Shown piece by piece: positions 1 to 8,863 of a stretch of DNA of 64,000 nt. The notes beneath the pieces are model-generated. The model was not told the DNA's origin. It did no database searches and worked only from the letters and a program-made list of their open reading frames with translations. The position numbers and the translations under genes are program-made. The stretch lies in assembly GCF_044901685.1 (NCBI RefSeq), contig NZ_JBJDPS010000001.1, forward strand, positions 62,001 to 126,000. The letters run 5' to 3'. The stretch's first letter is position 1. Each line of letters begins with the position of its first letter. This DNA comes from Micromonospora_G sp044901685 (lineage in GTDB: Bacteria; Actinomycetota; Actinomycetes; Mycobacteriales; Micromonosporaceae).

Positions 1-1428
1 ACCGTGGAGTCCGCCGGCCGGACGGTGGTGTTCTCCGGAGTGACGGTGGCCGTGGCACTGCTGGCGCTCGCCGCCTTCCCGCTCTACTTCCTACGCTCGT
101 TCGCCTACGCCGGGGTCGGTGTCGTCCTGGTCGCCGTACTCGCCTCGGTGGTCACCCTTCCCGCGATGCTGATGCTGCTGGGCCACCGGATCAACGCGTG
201 GCGGCTGCCGGGCATGCGGCGGGGCGAGGCGAGCGAGTCCCGCCGGTGGGCGGCCCTCGCCGAACGGGTGCTGCGCCGGCCGGGCCTGGTCACCGGTGCG
301 GTGATCGCGCTGCTGGCGCTGCTCAGCCTCCCCATCCTCAACACTCAGTTCGGCAATCCCGACGCCCGTGTACTCCAGGCCGACGTTGCCGCACGGCAGG
401 CGACCGAAAAGGCGCAACGCGACTTCGGCTTCGCCGCCGAGGCGCTCCCGGTCGTGATCAGGGGCTCGGCCACCCCGGCCGACGTCGAGGCGTACGTCAT
501 GGCCGTGTCCCGGGTCGAGCACGTCGCCGAGGTCGTCACCGCTCAGGGCACCTGGGCCGACGGGCAGCGGGTCGGCGATCCCACCCCAGACTCGGGACGG
601 TACGTCGCCGACGCGGGTCAGTGGTTCGAGGTCGTGCCCTCCGTGCTGCCGAGCTCGGCGCAGGCCGAGGAACTCGTGCACCGCCTGCGTGCCCTCGACC
701 CACCCTTCGAGGCTCTCGTCGCCGGCAGCGCCGCCCGACTCGTCGACACCAAGGCGGCGATCTCCTCCGTCGCCCCGTGGGCCGCGCTCTGGATCGCCGT
801 GGCGACGTTCGCCCTGCTGTTCCTGATGTTCGGCAGTTTCCTCGTACCGTTGAAGGCGATCGTCCTCAACATCCTCAACCTGACGGCCATGCTCGGCCTC
901 ATGGTCTGGATCTTCCAGGACGGCAATTTTTCCGGCCCCCTGGCATTCACCCCGACGGGTCTCACCGACACCTCGATGCCGCTGCTGATGTTTGTGGTCG
1001 CCTTCGGCCTGTCGATGGACTACGAAGTCTTCCTACTCGCCCGGATGAAGGAGGAGTACGACCGCACCGGCGACAACCACACCTCGATCGTCACCGGACT
1101 CGCCAGGACCGGACGGATCGTCACCGCTGCGGCGCTGGTCCTCTCCATCACCTTCTTCGCCGTCGCCACCAGCGGGATCACCTTCATGAAGATGTTCGGC
1201 CTCGGCCTGGGTATCGCCGTGCTGATCGACGCCTTCATCGTCCGGGCGACCCTGGTGCCGGCGCTGATGAAGCTCGCCGGGGCGGCGAACTGGTGGGCAC
1301 CGCCGTGGGCCCGACGCCTGCACGCCCGAGTCGGAATGAGCGAGACCGGCAGAACCCTCTCCACCGAACCGCCCGACGCACCGGCGGCCCGCGAGGAACC
1401 CCGCCGCCTCCCGGAACACATCTCCTGA
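1..1428 (+). CDS. MMPL/RND-family exporter, 5'-truncated by window edge
   Basis: This is the C-terminal part (about 475 residues) of an MMPL-type RND transporter, an inner-membrane pump that exports lipids or antibiotics using the proton gradient. Family members are usually about 700 residues with two six-helix bundles. The visible part starts inside the last helices of the first bundle (hydrophobic runs at residues 10-60). A cytoplasmic linker, the second periplasmic loop (about 120-250) and a complete second bundle (about 255-430) follow. The motif GLSMDYEVFLLARMKEEY is the typical MMPL signature after the fourth helix of a bundle. The reading frame is open to base 1, so the true start lies upstream. 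The next two genes follow on the same strand and resemble tailoring genes, so this may be the export end of a biosynthetic cluster. The substrate cannot be told. Confidence 0.9.
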   Translation, partial: TVESAGRTVVFSGVTVAVALLALAAFPLYFLRSFAYAGVGVVLVAVLASVVTLPAMLMLLGHRINAWRLPGMRRGEASESRRWAALAERVLRRPGLVTGAVIALLALLSLPILNTQFGNPDARVLQADVAARQATEKAQRDFGFAAEALPVVIRGSATPADVEAYVMAVSRVEHVAEVVTAQGTWADGQRVGDPTPDSGRYVADAGQWFEVVPSVLPSSAQAEELVHRLRALDPPFEALVAGSAARLVDTKAAISSVAPWAALWIAVATFALLFLMFGSFLVPLKAIVLNILNLTAMLGLMVWIFQDGNFSGPLAFTPTGLTDTSMPLLMFVVAFGLSMDYEVFLLARMKEEYDRTGDNHTSIVTGLARTGRIVTAAALVLSITFFAVATSGITFMKMFGLGLGIAVLIDAFIVRATLVPALMKLAGAANWWAPPWARRLHARVGMSETGRTLSTEPPDAPAAREEPRRLPEHIS

Positions 1429-1484
1429 CCCGCCCGTCGCCCCGCCCGCCCGCCTGCCCGCCAAGAAGCATGGGGAGCCCCGGA

Positions 1485-1946
1485 ATGCAGTCGTACGACG
1501 TCACTGCCGAATCGACGGCGCCGCCAGACGTAGTGTGGACATTACTGTTGAACCCGAAAAGCTGGCCCGATTGGTCGCGCATCGACGCGCTGGAATCCGA
1601 ACTGTCGCGAGACCTCTCACCCGATGGGCGGGACAACGTCGGCGCAACCCGTGCCTTCCGCACCGGGAACGTCGTCACCACCGAACGGATAACCGCCCTA
1701 GAGTCCGGACACCGGTTCACGTACGAGGGTGTGGAGAACCCGCAAATGGCCGACTACCAGGCCGTTGTCGAACTGCACGAACTGCCCGGCGGCGGGACGC
1801 GAATCCGCTGGCACGGCACGTACGCGGCGCGCGGGGATTCACCTTGGGTCTTCCAGTGGTATCTCCGCCGCTTCATGCAGGCCATGGTGACCGGACTCGC
1901 GGAGCACGCCGCCGGCCTGGACACCCCACCCGCCCGTCGTGGTTGA
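1485..1946 (+). CDS. SRPBCC (polyketide cyclase/START-like) family protein
   Basis: This 153-residue protein has the SRPBCC/Bet v1 fold pattern: N-terminal AESTAPPDVVWTLLLNPKSW, then WPDWSRI, alternating strands, and a long C-terminal helix. Such proteins bind hydrophobic ligands and include aromatic polyketide cyclases. The ATG at 1485 is chosen because GGGGAG at 1472-1477 lies at ribosome-binding distance. An in-frame ATG at 1470 has no such site. It lies 57 bases after the MMPL exporter and 111 bases before a SnoaL-like gene on the same strand, so the three may be one transcription unit. The ligand is unknown. The family is clear, but a cyclase role is only inference from the neighbours. 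Confidence 0.8.
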   Translation: MQSYDVTAESTAPPDVVWTLLLNPKSWPDWSRIDALESELSRDLSPDGRDNVGATRAFRTGNVVTTERITALESGHRFTYEGVENPQMADYQAVVELHELPGGGTRIRWHGTYAARGDSPWVFQWYLRRFMQAMVTGLAEHAAGLDTPPARRG

Positions 1947-2057
1947 AGAAACTGTGTGACTTTGCAGCACCCGTCTCCGGCATCCGTGCGCGGCTGGTCG
2001 AGGAGTCGGTCGTCCACTTGAATACCTTGAGAGCTGACAACGCAGAAAGGTAATTGC

Positions 2058-2513
2058 ATGCAACTGTCCGTCGAGGCGATCAGCGCCATTCCGGCCCGGA
2101 TGAACGAGGCCTGGAACCGCAGTGACGCCACCGCATTCTTCGCCGACTTCGCGGACGACGCCGAGTTCGCGGACTTCGAGGGAACCATCTACCGGGGACG
2201 CGAGCAGATGATCGCCACCCATCAACCCATCTTCGACACGGTGATGAAGGGTTCTCGACTACTGCGCGGCGAAGTGCCATTCGCCCGCATCATCGGGCCG
2301 GGCTGCGGCGTCGTACACCACCGCGTCGGGATCGCGATGCCAGGAGAGAAGGAGCCGCCACCGAGCCGCTACTCCATGCAACTGTTCGTCATGAACTGGC
2401 AGAACGACCACTGGGAGGTCGTCGCCCTACAGAACTCGCGTCTGATCTCGCTGGAGGCCGTGGCGGCCCTGGAGTCAGCCGATCTGGGTCCGGCAGTGGG
2501 AGGGACGCCGTGA
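2058..2513 (+). CDS. SnoaL/SgcJ-like NTF2-fold protein
   Basis: This 151-residue protein has the NTF2-like cone-fold pattern of the SgcJ/EcaC and SnoaL groups. It has an N-terminal helix with MNEAWNRSDATAFFADFADDAEF, then GREQMIATHQPIFDTVMKG, and ends in strands around MQLFVMNWQNDHWEVVALQNSR. Related proteins sit in enediyne and other polyketide clusters, where they act as cyclases, hydrolases or accessory proteins, often without a proven reaction. The ATG is preceded by AAAGG at 2046-2050. It follows the SRPBCC gene on the same strand. Family placement is good; the activity is not known. Confidence 0.8.
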   Translation: MQLSVEAISAIPARMNEAWNRSDATAFFADFADDAEFADFEGTIYRGREQMIATHQPIFDTVMKGSRLLRGEVPFARIIGPGCGVVHHRVGIAMPGEKEPPPSRYSMQLFVMNWQNDHWEVVALQNSRLISLEAVAALESADLGPAVGGTP

Positions 2514-3500
2514 CTCGATGACGGTGACCGCAAAGCCTGCGGTGTGGCCCGGTCGGTCTCGCCTGCGAGGTTCATGGGTGCTGGCGACACCGACCGGGCC
2601 ACCTCCGGGTCAGGTCTCGGGCGGTGTGGCGGCAGCGGCGGCCGGGAGCGGTGACAGGTCCCGGGGACCAGGCGGTTCTGTGGAATGGCCAGTCGTCGCC
2701 GTTGGCCGGGGAACCGGACTGGTACGGGCACCGTCATCCCGGGCCGTCCACAAGTGATTCCCCGGTCACGGGGCCGTCGTGCCTGAACCCCTCCAAACAG
2801 CGGGGGTTGGATTCGGGAGCGGGCGCGGCATTGCGGCCAGCCACGCCCGATCGACCGGCATGAACCGGATCGCTAGGCGAAGCCGGAACACGACCATGAC
2901 GTGTTGGACGAAGCGGCTGACCGGCTCCGCGTCGCGCTGCGCGAGTTGGGTCACGCCGCCACCGTCCCGCAGCCCGGGGGACGCTAATGTGCAACCCGTG
3001 AACACCTGTTTCCGGCAGGTGTGCTGGGTGCGCGTGGCCGAGTCCTCCCCCGGAGGCAGTTTTTCGCCGCGATGCGCCGTTTGGGTGCGACTGCGTTGGT
3101 GCTGGCTGTCGCTCCGTGAGCGGTGGCACGAGCGTCGGCTCGGAGTAGCCAGCCACCCGGTGTGGTGCAGGACGATGGCGGCACACGGATCGACCGAACG
3201 GCCCGCACGCCAACCCGAACGCCGGCACTTCATCGGCGACTGCGGCGTCGCGGCGGCCCATCCTCACGCTCCGCCCGGTCGGTGGGAATAGAGTCGTCGC
3301 CAAGATGGCCTCGAACGTACCGGTATCACCGACGCTCGCCGAGGCGATCTTCCCGCTGACGGGGCGCCCCGATCTCAGTCATGCTTTGATCGTGTCGGCC
3401 GGCGGCGCCACGGACAGCTCACCTGAATCCGTTGGTAGGGCTCTGTCGGAACTTGAAGGCAGCGAGCGTCAGCAGCCGCGACGCGGGGTTGGAGGCAGAT
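2514..3500. other. ~1 kb region without a convincing gene
   Basis: No reading frame here has both sensible composition and a start signal. Long open frames on both strands are Arg/Pro-rich, as expected for non-coding frames in high-GC DNA. A short stretch ending at the TAA near 2989 (LDEAADRLRVALRELG, + strand) reads like the C-terminus of a decayed gene but has no start. A 7-bp inverted repeat lies at 3002-3022. Confidence 0.5.
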
Positions 3501-6365
3501 GTGGATCACCATTCCCACTTCGCCGTCCTCGGACCGGTACGGGCGTTTCGTGGCCGCTCCGAGCTTGACCTGAGCTCTCGTCAGCTGCGGCTGATTCTGG
3601 GCTTGCTGCTGGTGCGGCCCGGGCGAGTGGTGACGCCGTCGGAGATCTCGGTACTGCTCTGGGGCGACGCCGCGCCGGAGCATGCGGCCAGCATCATCCA
3701 CCGGCACATAGGTACGTTGCGGCGCCGGCTGGAACCCGCGCTGCCGTTTCGCGCCGAGGGCCGGTGGCTGCGGCGAACCGGTGGCGGCTACCGGCTCGAA
3801 GTCGGACCCGAGTCGCTTGATCTTCTGAAGTTCCGTGAGCTCGCCGAAGAGGGGCGGGCCGCAGCCGAGGCTGGCGACCGGTCGATCGCGCTGGCTCGTC
3901 GGACTGCGGCGCTTCGTCTGTGGCAGGGCCGCTGCGGTGCCGACCTCGACCCGAATCCGGAGGTTGCGAGGGAGTTTTCGTCCGTCGACGAGGAACGCCT
4001 CGCGGTGGTCTGCGCCGCGGCGGAGGACGCGCTTGTCACGGGAGAGATAGAAGATCTGCTGCCGATCGTGCAGGAGCTCGCCGAGCAAGCCAGGCTCGAC
4101 GAGGCCCTGCACGCCCGGCTGATGCTGTTGCTGGCGGCGAACGGCAAACAGGCGGCAGCGATCGCCGCCTTCCACCGGTTGCGAACGCGGCTGGTCGACG
4201 AGCTAGGGGTAGATCCGGGTCACCAGCTTCGTGCCGCCTACGAACGAGTACTGCGCCAGGGATCCGGCGAGCCGGCACAGCCGGCCGTCGCGCCGCGGTC
4301 CCACCTGCCACTCGGCACGCGGTTCTTCAGTGGCCGCGCGGCCGAGCTGGAGGGGCTGTCGAAGCTTCACGCCGAGGTCGGCCAGGACCGTTCGGCAACG
4401 GTAATCGGCGTCATCGACGGGCTTCCCGGGGTCGGCAAGACCAGCCTGGTCCTGCACTGGGCCGCTCGGGCAGCCGACAAGTTTCCGGATGGGCGGCTCT
4501 ACGTCGATCTGCAGGGATTCGATCTCCACGACGCCGTGCTGGACAGCAGCCAGGCGTACGCCCGGATGTTGACCGGCCTGGGTGTGCCGTACTCGCAGAT
4601 CCCGGCCGGCACCGAGGACATGGCGACGCTGTTTCGGGCGACGGTGGCCGACCGGCGCATGTTGATCGTGCTCGACAACGCTCGTGACGAGGAGCAGGTC
4701 CGCCCCCTGCTGCCCGCCTCGTCCGACGCCCTGGTTCTGGTGACGAGCCGCAACCGGCTCACCGGACTGATCCTGAAGGAGGGCGCCGTCCCGCTGAGCC
4801 TGAGCACGCCCTCGGAAGCCGAATGCCGGCTCGCCATGTGTGAACGCCTCGGCGCCGCTCGCGTGGCCGGCCAGCAGGACGCGATCTCCGAGATCATCAG
4901 GCGGTGCGGCAAGCTGCCCCTGGCCATCGCGGTCGTGTGCGCCCGCGCGCTGAACTACCCGGACTGGTCACTGGGGGAGATCGCCGCGCAGATGCGGCAG
5001 TCCGATCCGTTGGACTTCTTCGACGGTGAGGATCCGCGCACCGACGTACGCAACGTCTTCTCCTGGTCCGCCAGGATGCTCAGCGAGCCGGCCGCCCGGC
5101 TGTTCAGGCTCCTGCCGGTTCATCCCGGACCGGATATCGGCTCTGCCGGGGCGGCCAGCCTGGCCGGGCTTCCGGTCGGTGAAACCCGGGACCTGCTGCG
5201 CGAGTTGATGCGCACCCGGCTGATCACCGAAAGCCGTCCTGGCCGGTTCGCCTTCCATGATCTGATCAAGGGGTACGCCGCCGAGCTGAGTGTGGAGCGC
5301 GACTCGCCGGAGGAGCGCCGACGAGCGCGGGACCGCATGCTCGACCACCTGCTGCACACCACCTACGCCGCCAACAAGATGTTGAAGAGTTCGGTCCACG
5401 TCGCCGCGCTCGACCCGCCCCGACCCGGGGTCTCGCCCGAGCTGATCAAGGACCTTCCGGCGGCCATGGCGTGGATCACCACCGAGCTTCCGGTGCTGGA
5501 GGCGGCCATCGAACCGCTCGGCGCAAGGTCGTGGCGACTGGCCAGCGCGCTCACGCCGTACTTCCTGCGCAGCGCCATGTTCCAGCGGTGGGAGGCGATG
5601 GCCGGTCAGGCCCTCGAACAGGCGACGATCGGCGGCGACCTGGCCGGCCAAGCCGCCATGCACCGGATGAGGGCCGGCGCGAATGTGAACGCCGGGCGGA
5701 ACCTGCTTCGGGCCGGGGTGCCGGCGGGCGAACTGCAGATCCGGTCGGCCTTCGACGACCTGGAGCGGTGCAAGGAGCTGCTGTCCGAGCTGGAGCTGCC
5801 GCTTCAGGAGGCGCACGTGTACCGCAATCTGGCTCAGGCGTATTCGGATGTGGGTGAGCACGGAGAGGCGTTGCGGCAAGCCGAGCGCGCACTCGCGCTG
5901 TTCGAGTCGGCCGAGCATCTTCCGGGCATTCTCCTGGCGTTGTTCCAGCTCGGATATGACCGCTGCGCGACCGGCGATGTCGAGGCTGGTTTGGCGTTGC
6001 TGCGCCGGGCCGAGGCGCTGGCGCGAGAGGTCGGTGACATCAACACGGCCGCGGAGGTGGCGAGCGAGACCGCCGGCGTGTTGGCCAGGATCGGCCGCAC
6101 CGACGAGGCGATCGCCTGTCACCTGCGGTCCCGCGAGGGCATGCTGGCGGTCGGTAACACCCTGGAGGTTGCCTCCTGCGAGCGTGACCTCGGTGAGGTC
6201 TTCTTTCAGGCTGGTCAACGGCATGAGGCGCTGCGCTTCTGGCGCGCGGCGCGGAAGGGCTTCGCCGACATCGACCAGACCGACATGGTGGCCTTCCTCG
6301 ACGAACGAATCGGCCAAGCGGCTGAGCCGGTGCGCCCGGGTTCTGACTTCACCGGCCAACGCTGA
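3501..6365 (+). CDS. AfsR/SARP-family regulator with NB-ARC and TPR domains
   Basis: This 954-residue pathway-type activator carries, in order, an OmpR-like winged helix (about 5-100, LSSRQLRLILGLLLVRPGRV), a bacterial transcriptional activator domain (about 107-252), an NB-ARC STAND ATPase with Walker A GLPGVGKT (307-314) and Walker B-like LIVLDN, and C-terminal TPR-like helices from about 700. Such proteins bind direct repeats near -35 elements and activate secondary-metabolite genes, with nucleotide and TPR domains gating activity. The start is a GTG at 3501 with GGAGG at 3491-3495. A TTG at 3432 also opens the frame but has no ribosome-binding site. It stands alone between a gene-poor stretch and nhaA, so its target cluster is not obvious. 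The second copy of this architecture is at 60905-63874. Confidence 0.92.
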   Translation: MDHHSHFAVLGPVRAFRGRSELDLSSRQLRLILGLLLVRPGRVVTPSEISVLLWGDAAPEHAASIIHRHIGTLRRRLEPALPFRAEGRWLRRTGGGYRLEVGPESLDLLKFRELAEEGRAAAEAGDRSIALARRTAALRLWQGRCGADLDPNPEVAREFSSVDEERLAVVCAAAEDALVTGEIEDLLPIVQELAEQARLDEALHARLMLLLAANGKQAAAIAAFHRLRTRLVDELGVDPGHQLRAAYERVLRQGSGEPAQPAVAPRSHLPLGTRFFSGRAAELEGLSKLHAEVGQDRSATVIGVIDGLPGVGKTSLVLHWAARAADKFPDGRLYVDLQGFDLHDAVLDSSQAYARMLTGLGVPYSQIPAGTEDMATLFRATVADRRMLIVLDNARDEEQVRPLLPASSDALVLVTSRNRLTGLILKEGAVPLSLSTPSEAECRLAMCERLGAARVAGQQDAISEIIRRCGKLPLAIAVVCARALNYPDWSLGEIAAQMRQSDPLDFFDGEDPRTDVRNVFSWSARMLSEPAARLFRLLPVHPGPDIGSAGAASLAGLPVGETRDLLRELMRTRLITESRPGRFAFHDLIKGYAAELSVERDSPEERRRARDRMLDHLLHTTYAANKMLKSSVHVAALDPPRPGVSPELIKDLPAAMAWITTELPVLEAAIEPLGARSWRLASALTPYFLRSAMFQRWEAMAGQALEQATIGGDLAGQAAMHRMRAGANVNAGRNLLRAGVPAGELQIRSAFDDLERCKELLSELELPLQEAHVYRNLAQAYSDVGEHGEALRQAERALALFESAEHLPGILLALFQLGYDRCATGDVEAGLALLRRAEALAREVGDINTAAEVASETAGVLARIGRTDEAIACHLRSREGMLAVGNTLEVASCERDLGEVFFQAGQRHEALRFWRAARKGFADIDQTDMVAFLDERIGQAAEPVRPGSDFTGQR

Positions 6366-6448
6366 GACGACGACCGACGACAAGCCGGCTGCTTGAGCAA
6401 CAGGTAGCCGAGAATCGATAAGCCAGGGTGTCGTGTGAGGTGAATCGC

Positions 6449-6509
6449 TGCCGGCCCTGACCCGGCACGGTAGGTTCACGGGCAGGTGTGCCGGGAAGCC
6501 TGGTCGGCG
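6449..6509 (+). ncRNA. candidate cation-responsive leader RNA, copy 1
   Basis: A 6-bp hairpin (TGCCGG at 6449-6454 with CCGGCA at 6462-6467) is followed by ACGGT and a block almost identical to one at 7907-7933. In the block CAGG (6483-6486) can pair with CCTG (6499-6502), while GCC inside that loop (6490-6492) can pair with GGC (6506-6508). This gives an H-type pseudoknot. It ends 32 bases before the nhaA start. The same element precedes the ABC exporter operon, with a compensatory G-U pair. Known lithium/sodium riboswitches precede nhaA genes; membership in one of those classes is inference. Confidence 0.55.
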
Positions 6510-6541
6510 ATGTTCTTGCCGTGCCTTGCTGAAGGAGCCCC

Positions 6542-7858
6542 GTGACCGGAACACCGTCTCGTCCGCGCCGTTTCCTGTTCGGCCGCGGCAGCTGGCCGGA
6601 GACCCGCCGGATCGGCGACGTGCTGCGCACCGAGACCGTCGGCGGCATGCTGCTGCTGGGTGCCGCGGTGCTGGCCGTGTTGTGGGCCAACTCGCCGTGG
6701 GCGTCGGCCTACCAGGATCTGGGCGCGTTCAGGGTCGGCCCGCACACGTGGCATCTGGACCTGACCCTCGCGCAGTGGGCGGCCGACGGTCTGCTGGCGA
6801 TCTTCTTCTTCGTCGCCGGGCTGGAACTCAAACGCGAGTTCGTCGCCGGTGATCTGCGGGACCCACGGCGGGCGATCATGCCGATCGCTGCGGCGCTCGG
6901 CGGCATGACCGCACCCGCCTTGATCTATACGGCGATCAACGCCGGCACAGCCGGCGGCGCGTTATCCGGGTGGGCGGTGCCGACCGCCACGGACATCGCG
7001 TTCGCCCTCGCGGTGCTCGGGGTCATTTCCACTCACCTGCCTGCGGCGCTGCGCACGTTTTTGTTGACGCTCGCCGTCGTCGACGATCTGCTCGCCATCG
7101 TCATCATCGCGGTCTTCTACACCAGCTCGCTGCACCTGCTGCCGCTGCTCGCCGCGCTGGTTCCGCTGGGCCTGTTCGCGGTGCTGGTGCAACGCCGGGT
7201 GCGGTCCTGGTGGCTGCTGTTGCCCTTGGCCGCGGCCACCTGGGCGCTGGTGCACGCCTCCGGCATCCACGCCACCGTCGCCGGCGTGCTGCTCGGGTTC
7301 ATGGTGCCGGTGCTGCGCCGCTCCCAAGGTCCCGGGCCCGGACTGGCGGAGCACTTCGAGCACCGGTGGCGGCCGCTGTCGGCCGGGGTCGCGGTCCCGG
7401 TGTTCGCGTTCTTCGCCGCCGGGGTGTCGCTGTCCGGGGCCGGCGGTCTCGGCGCGACGCTGCGCGACCCGGTGACCATCGGCATCGTCGCCGGCTTGGT
7501 GGTCGGCAAGTGCGCCGGTGTGCTCGCGGCGACGTGGCTGGTGCAGCGAGCGACCCGCGCGTCCCTCGGTGAGGGGGTGAGCTGGTGGGACGTGCTGGGC
7601 CTGTCGCTACTGGCAGGGATCGGGTTCACCGTGTCGCTGCTGATCGGCGAGCTCGCGTTCGGTAGCGGCAGCGAGAAGGACGAGCACGCCCGTATCGGCA
7701 TACTTGTCGGCTCGCTGATCGCCGCGCTGCTGGCCACCGTGGTCCTGCGCATCCGCAACCGCCATTACCAACGGCTGTGCGCCGCCGAGGAGCTGGACAC
7801 GGACGCCGACGGCGTACCTGATGTCTACCAGCGGCAGGATGCTGGCCCGCCGCGCTGA
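6542..7858 (+). CDS. nhaA: NhaA-type Na+/H+ antiporter
   Basis: This 438-residue inner-membrane protein matches NhaA along its whole length. It has TVGGMLLLGAAVLAVLWANS in the first helix, FFFVAGLELKREFVAGDLR, a PTATDIAFALAVLG stretch and VVDDLLAIVIIAVFY. The last carries the paired Asp residues that bind and carry Na+ or Li+ in this family. A charged tail follows the last helix. It exchanges cytoplasmic Na+/Li+ for protons. The GTG start has AAGGAG at 6531-6536. The leader at 6449-6509 probably controls it. The downstream ABC exporter carries the same leader, which suggests a shared response to the ion or to salt stress. Confidence 0.95.
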   Translation: MTGTPSRPRRFLFGRGSWPETRRIGDVLRTETVGGMLLLGAAVLAVLWANSPWASAYQDLGAFRVGPHTWHLDLTLAQWAADGLLAIFFFVAGLELKREFVAGDLRDPRRAIMPIAAALGGMTAPALIYTAINAGTAGGALSGWAVPTATDIAFALAVLGVISTHLPAALRTFLLTLAVVDDLLAIVIIAVFYTSSLHLLPLLAALVPLGLFAVLVQRRVRSWWLLLPLAAATWALVHASGIHATVAGVLLGFMVPVLRRSQGPGPGLAEHFEHRWRPLSAGVAVPVFAFFAAGVSLSGAGGLGATLRDPVTIGIVAGLVVGKCAGVLAATWLVQRATRASLGEGVSWWDVLGLSLLAGIGFTVSLLIGELAFGSGSEKDEHARIGILVGSLIAALLATVVLRIRNRHYQRLCAAEELDTDADGVPDVYQRQDAGPPR

Positions 7859-7873
7859 CCGCAGCTGGGGCTT

Positions 7874-7933
7874 CCCGCCGCGTGCGGGCGGGAGTACGGT
7901 GAGTGACAGGTGTGCCGGGAAGTCTGGTCGGCG
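7874..7933 (+). ncRNA. candidate cation-responsive leader RNA, copy 2
   Basis: This is the second copy of the element before nhaA. A 6-bp hairpin (CCCGCC 7874-7879 with GGCGGG 7887-7892) has a sequence different from copy 1 but the same placement. ACGGT and the conserved CAGGTGTGCCGGGAAG block follow. CAGG (7907-7910) pairs with TCTG (7923-7926), so the C-to-T change from copy 1 becomes a G-U pair. GCC (7914-7916) pairs with GGC (7930-7932) to close a pseudoknot. It ends 36 bases before the ABC ATPase start. Confidence 0.55.
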
Positions 7934-7969
7934 GTCATTGATCCATGCCCGACCGAAAGGCCTCCCGCG

Positions 7970-8863
7970 ATGACCGATCCCGCGCTGCGCGCTGTCGACC
8001 TCACGAAACGGTACGGCCGCCTGACCGCCCTCGACACCCTGAACCTGGACGTCGTCGCGGGTGAGGTGTTCGGGTTCCTCGGCCCCAACGGCGCCGGCAA
8101 ATCCACCACCATCCGCGTGCTGCTCGGCCTCGCCCGCCCGACCGCCGGCCGGGCCGAGGTGTTCGGCGTCGACGCCGCCGACGTGGCCCGCGCCCACCGG
8201 CACCTGGCTTACGTGCCGGCCGATGTGGCGTTGTGGCCGCAACTGACCGGCGCTGAGATCCTGCACCTGCAAGCCCGCAGCGGCCCGGGCACCGACCTGG
8301 CCTACCGCGACGAGCTCGTCGAACGCTTCGCCCTCGACCCGTCGAAACCGGCCCGCACCTACTCCACGGGCAACCGGCAGAAGGTCGCCTTGATCGCCGC
8401 GTTCGCCACCCGGGCCCCGCTGCTGGTGCTCGACGAGCCAACCAGCGGCCTGGACCCGCTGATGGAACACGAGTTCCGCACCGCGGTCCGGCACGCCCGC
8501 GACCGCGGGCAGACCGTCTTCCTGAGTTCGCACCAGCTCGCCGAGGTAGAAGCCGTCTGCGACCGGGTCGCCATCCTGCGCGCCGGCCGACTCGCCGATG
8601 TCTCCACGATCAGCGACCTGCGTGGTCTGCACCGGGCCGAAGTGACGATCAGCTACACCGGCAACGCACCCGATTTGGACGTGATCCCCGGCGTCGGGGC
8701 GATCGAGCCAGCCGGAGAACGACGTCTGCGGTTCACCCTGACCGGCGAGCCCGCTCCGGTGCTGCGGGCCCTCGCCGCCGCACAGGTCACCGCCCTGACC
8801 ATGCGGGAGCCCAGCCTGGAGGAGATCTTCCTCGACTACTACGGGACGGAGACGGCCCGATGA
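7970..8863 (+). CDS. ABC transporter ATP-binding protein
   Basis: This is the 297-residue nucleotide-binding subunit of an ABC-2 type exporter. It has Walker A GPNGAGKST (about 37-45), a signature written YSTGNRQKV rather than LSGGQ, Walker B LLVLDEPTSGLDP, and the switch His in LSSHQLAEVE. The YSxGNRQKV form is normal for the subfamily paired with large 'polyketide antibiotic transporter' permeases. It overlaps its permease by four bases (ATGA), so the two are translationally coupled. The leader at 7874-7933 precedes it. Since nhaA carries the same leader, ion efflux (NatAB-like) is as plausible as drug export. The substrate is not shown by sequence. Confidence 0.92.
   Translation: MTDPALRAVDLTKRYGRLTALDTLNLDVVAGEVFGFLGPNGAGKSTTIRVLLGLARPTAGRAEVFGVDAADVARAHRHLAYVPADVALWPQLTGAEILHLQARSGPGTDLAYRDELVERFALDPSKPARTYSTGNRQKVALIAAFATRAPLLVLDEPTSGLDPLMEHEFRTAVRHARDRGQTVFLSSHQLAEVEAVCDRVAILRAGRLADVSTISDLRGLHRAEVTISYTGNAPDLDVIPGVGAIEPAGERRLRFTLTGEPAPVLRALAAAQVTALTMREPSLEEIFLDYYGTETAR

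Noticed and set aside
2734..3303. Possible minus-strand gene in the region before the first SARP
   Set aside because: Arg/Pro/His-rich composition, no start signal and no recognisable motif.
4968..6554. Long minus-strand open frame opposite the first SARP gene
   Set aside because: Composition is Arg/Gly/Gln-rich and mirrors the codon bias of the plus-strand gene, with no domain or ribosome-binding site. It is an antisense shadow.
7970..8863. ABC signature YSTGN thought to be inactivating
   Set aside because: The YSxGNRQKV form is usual for this exporter subfamily, so it is not a defect.
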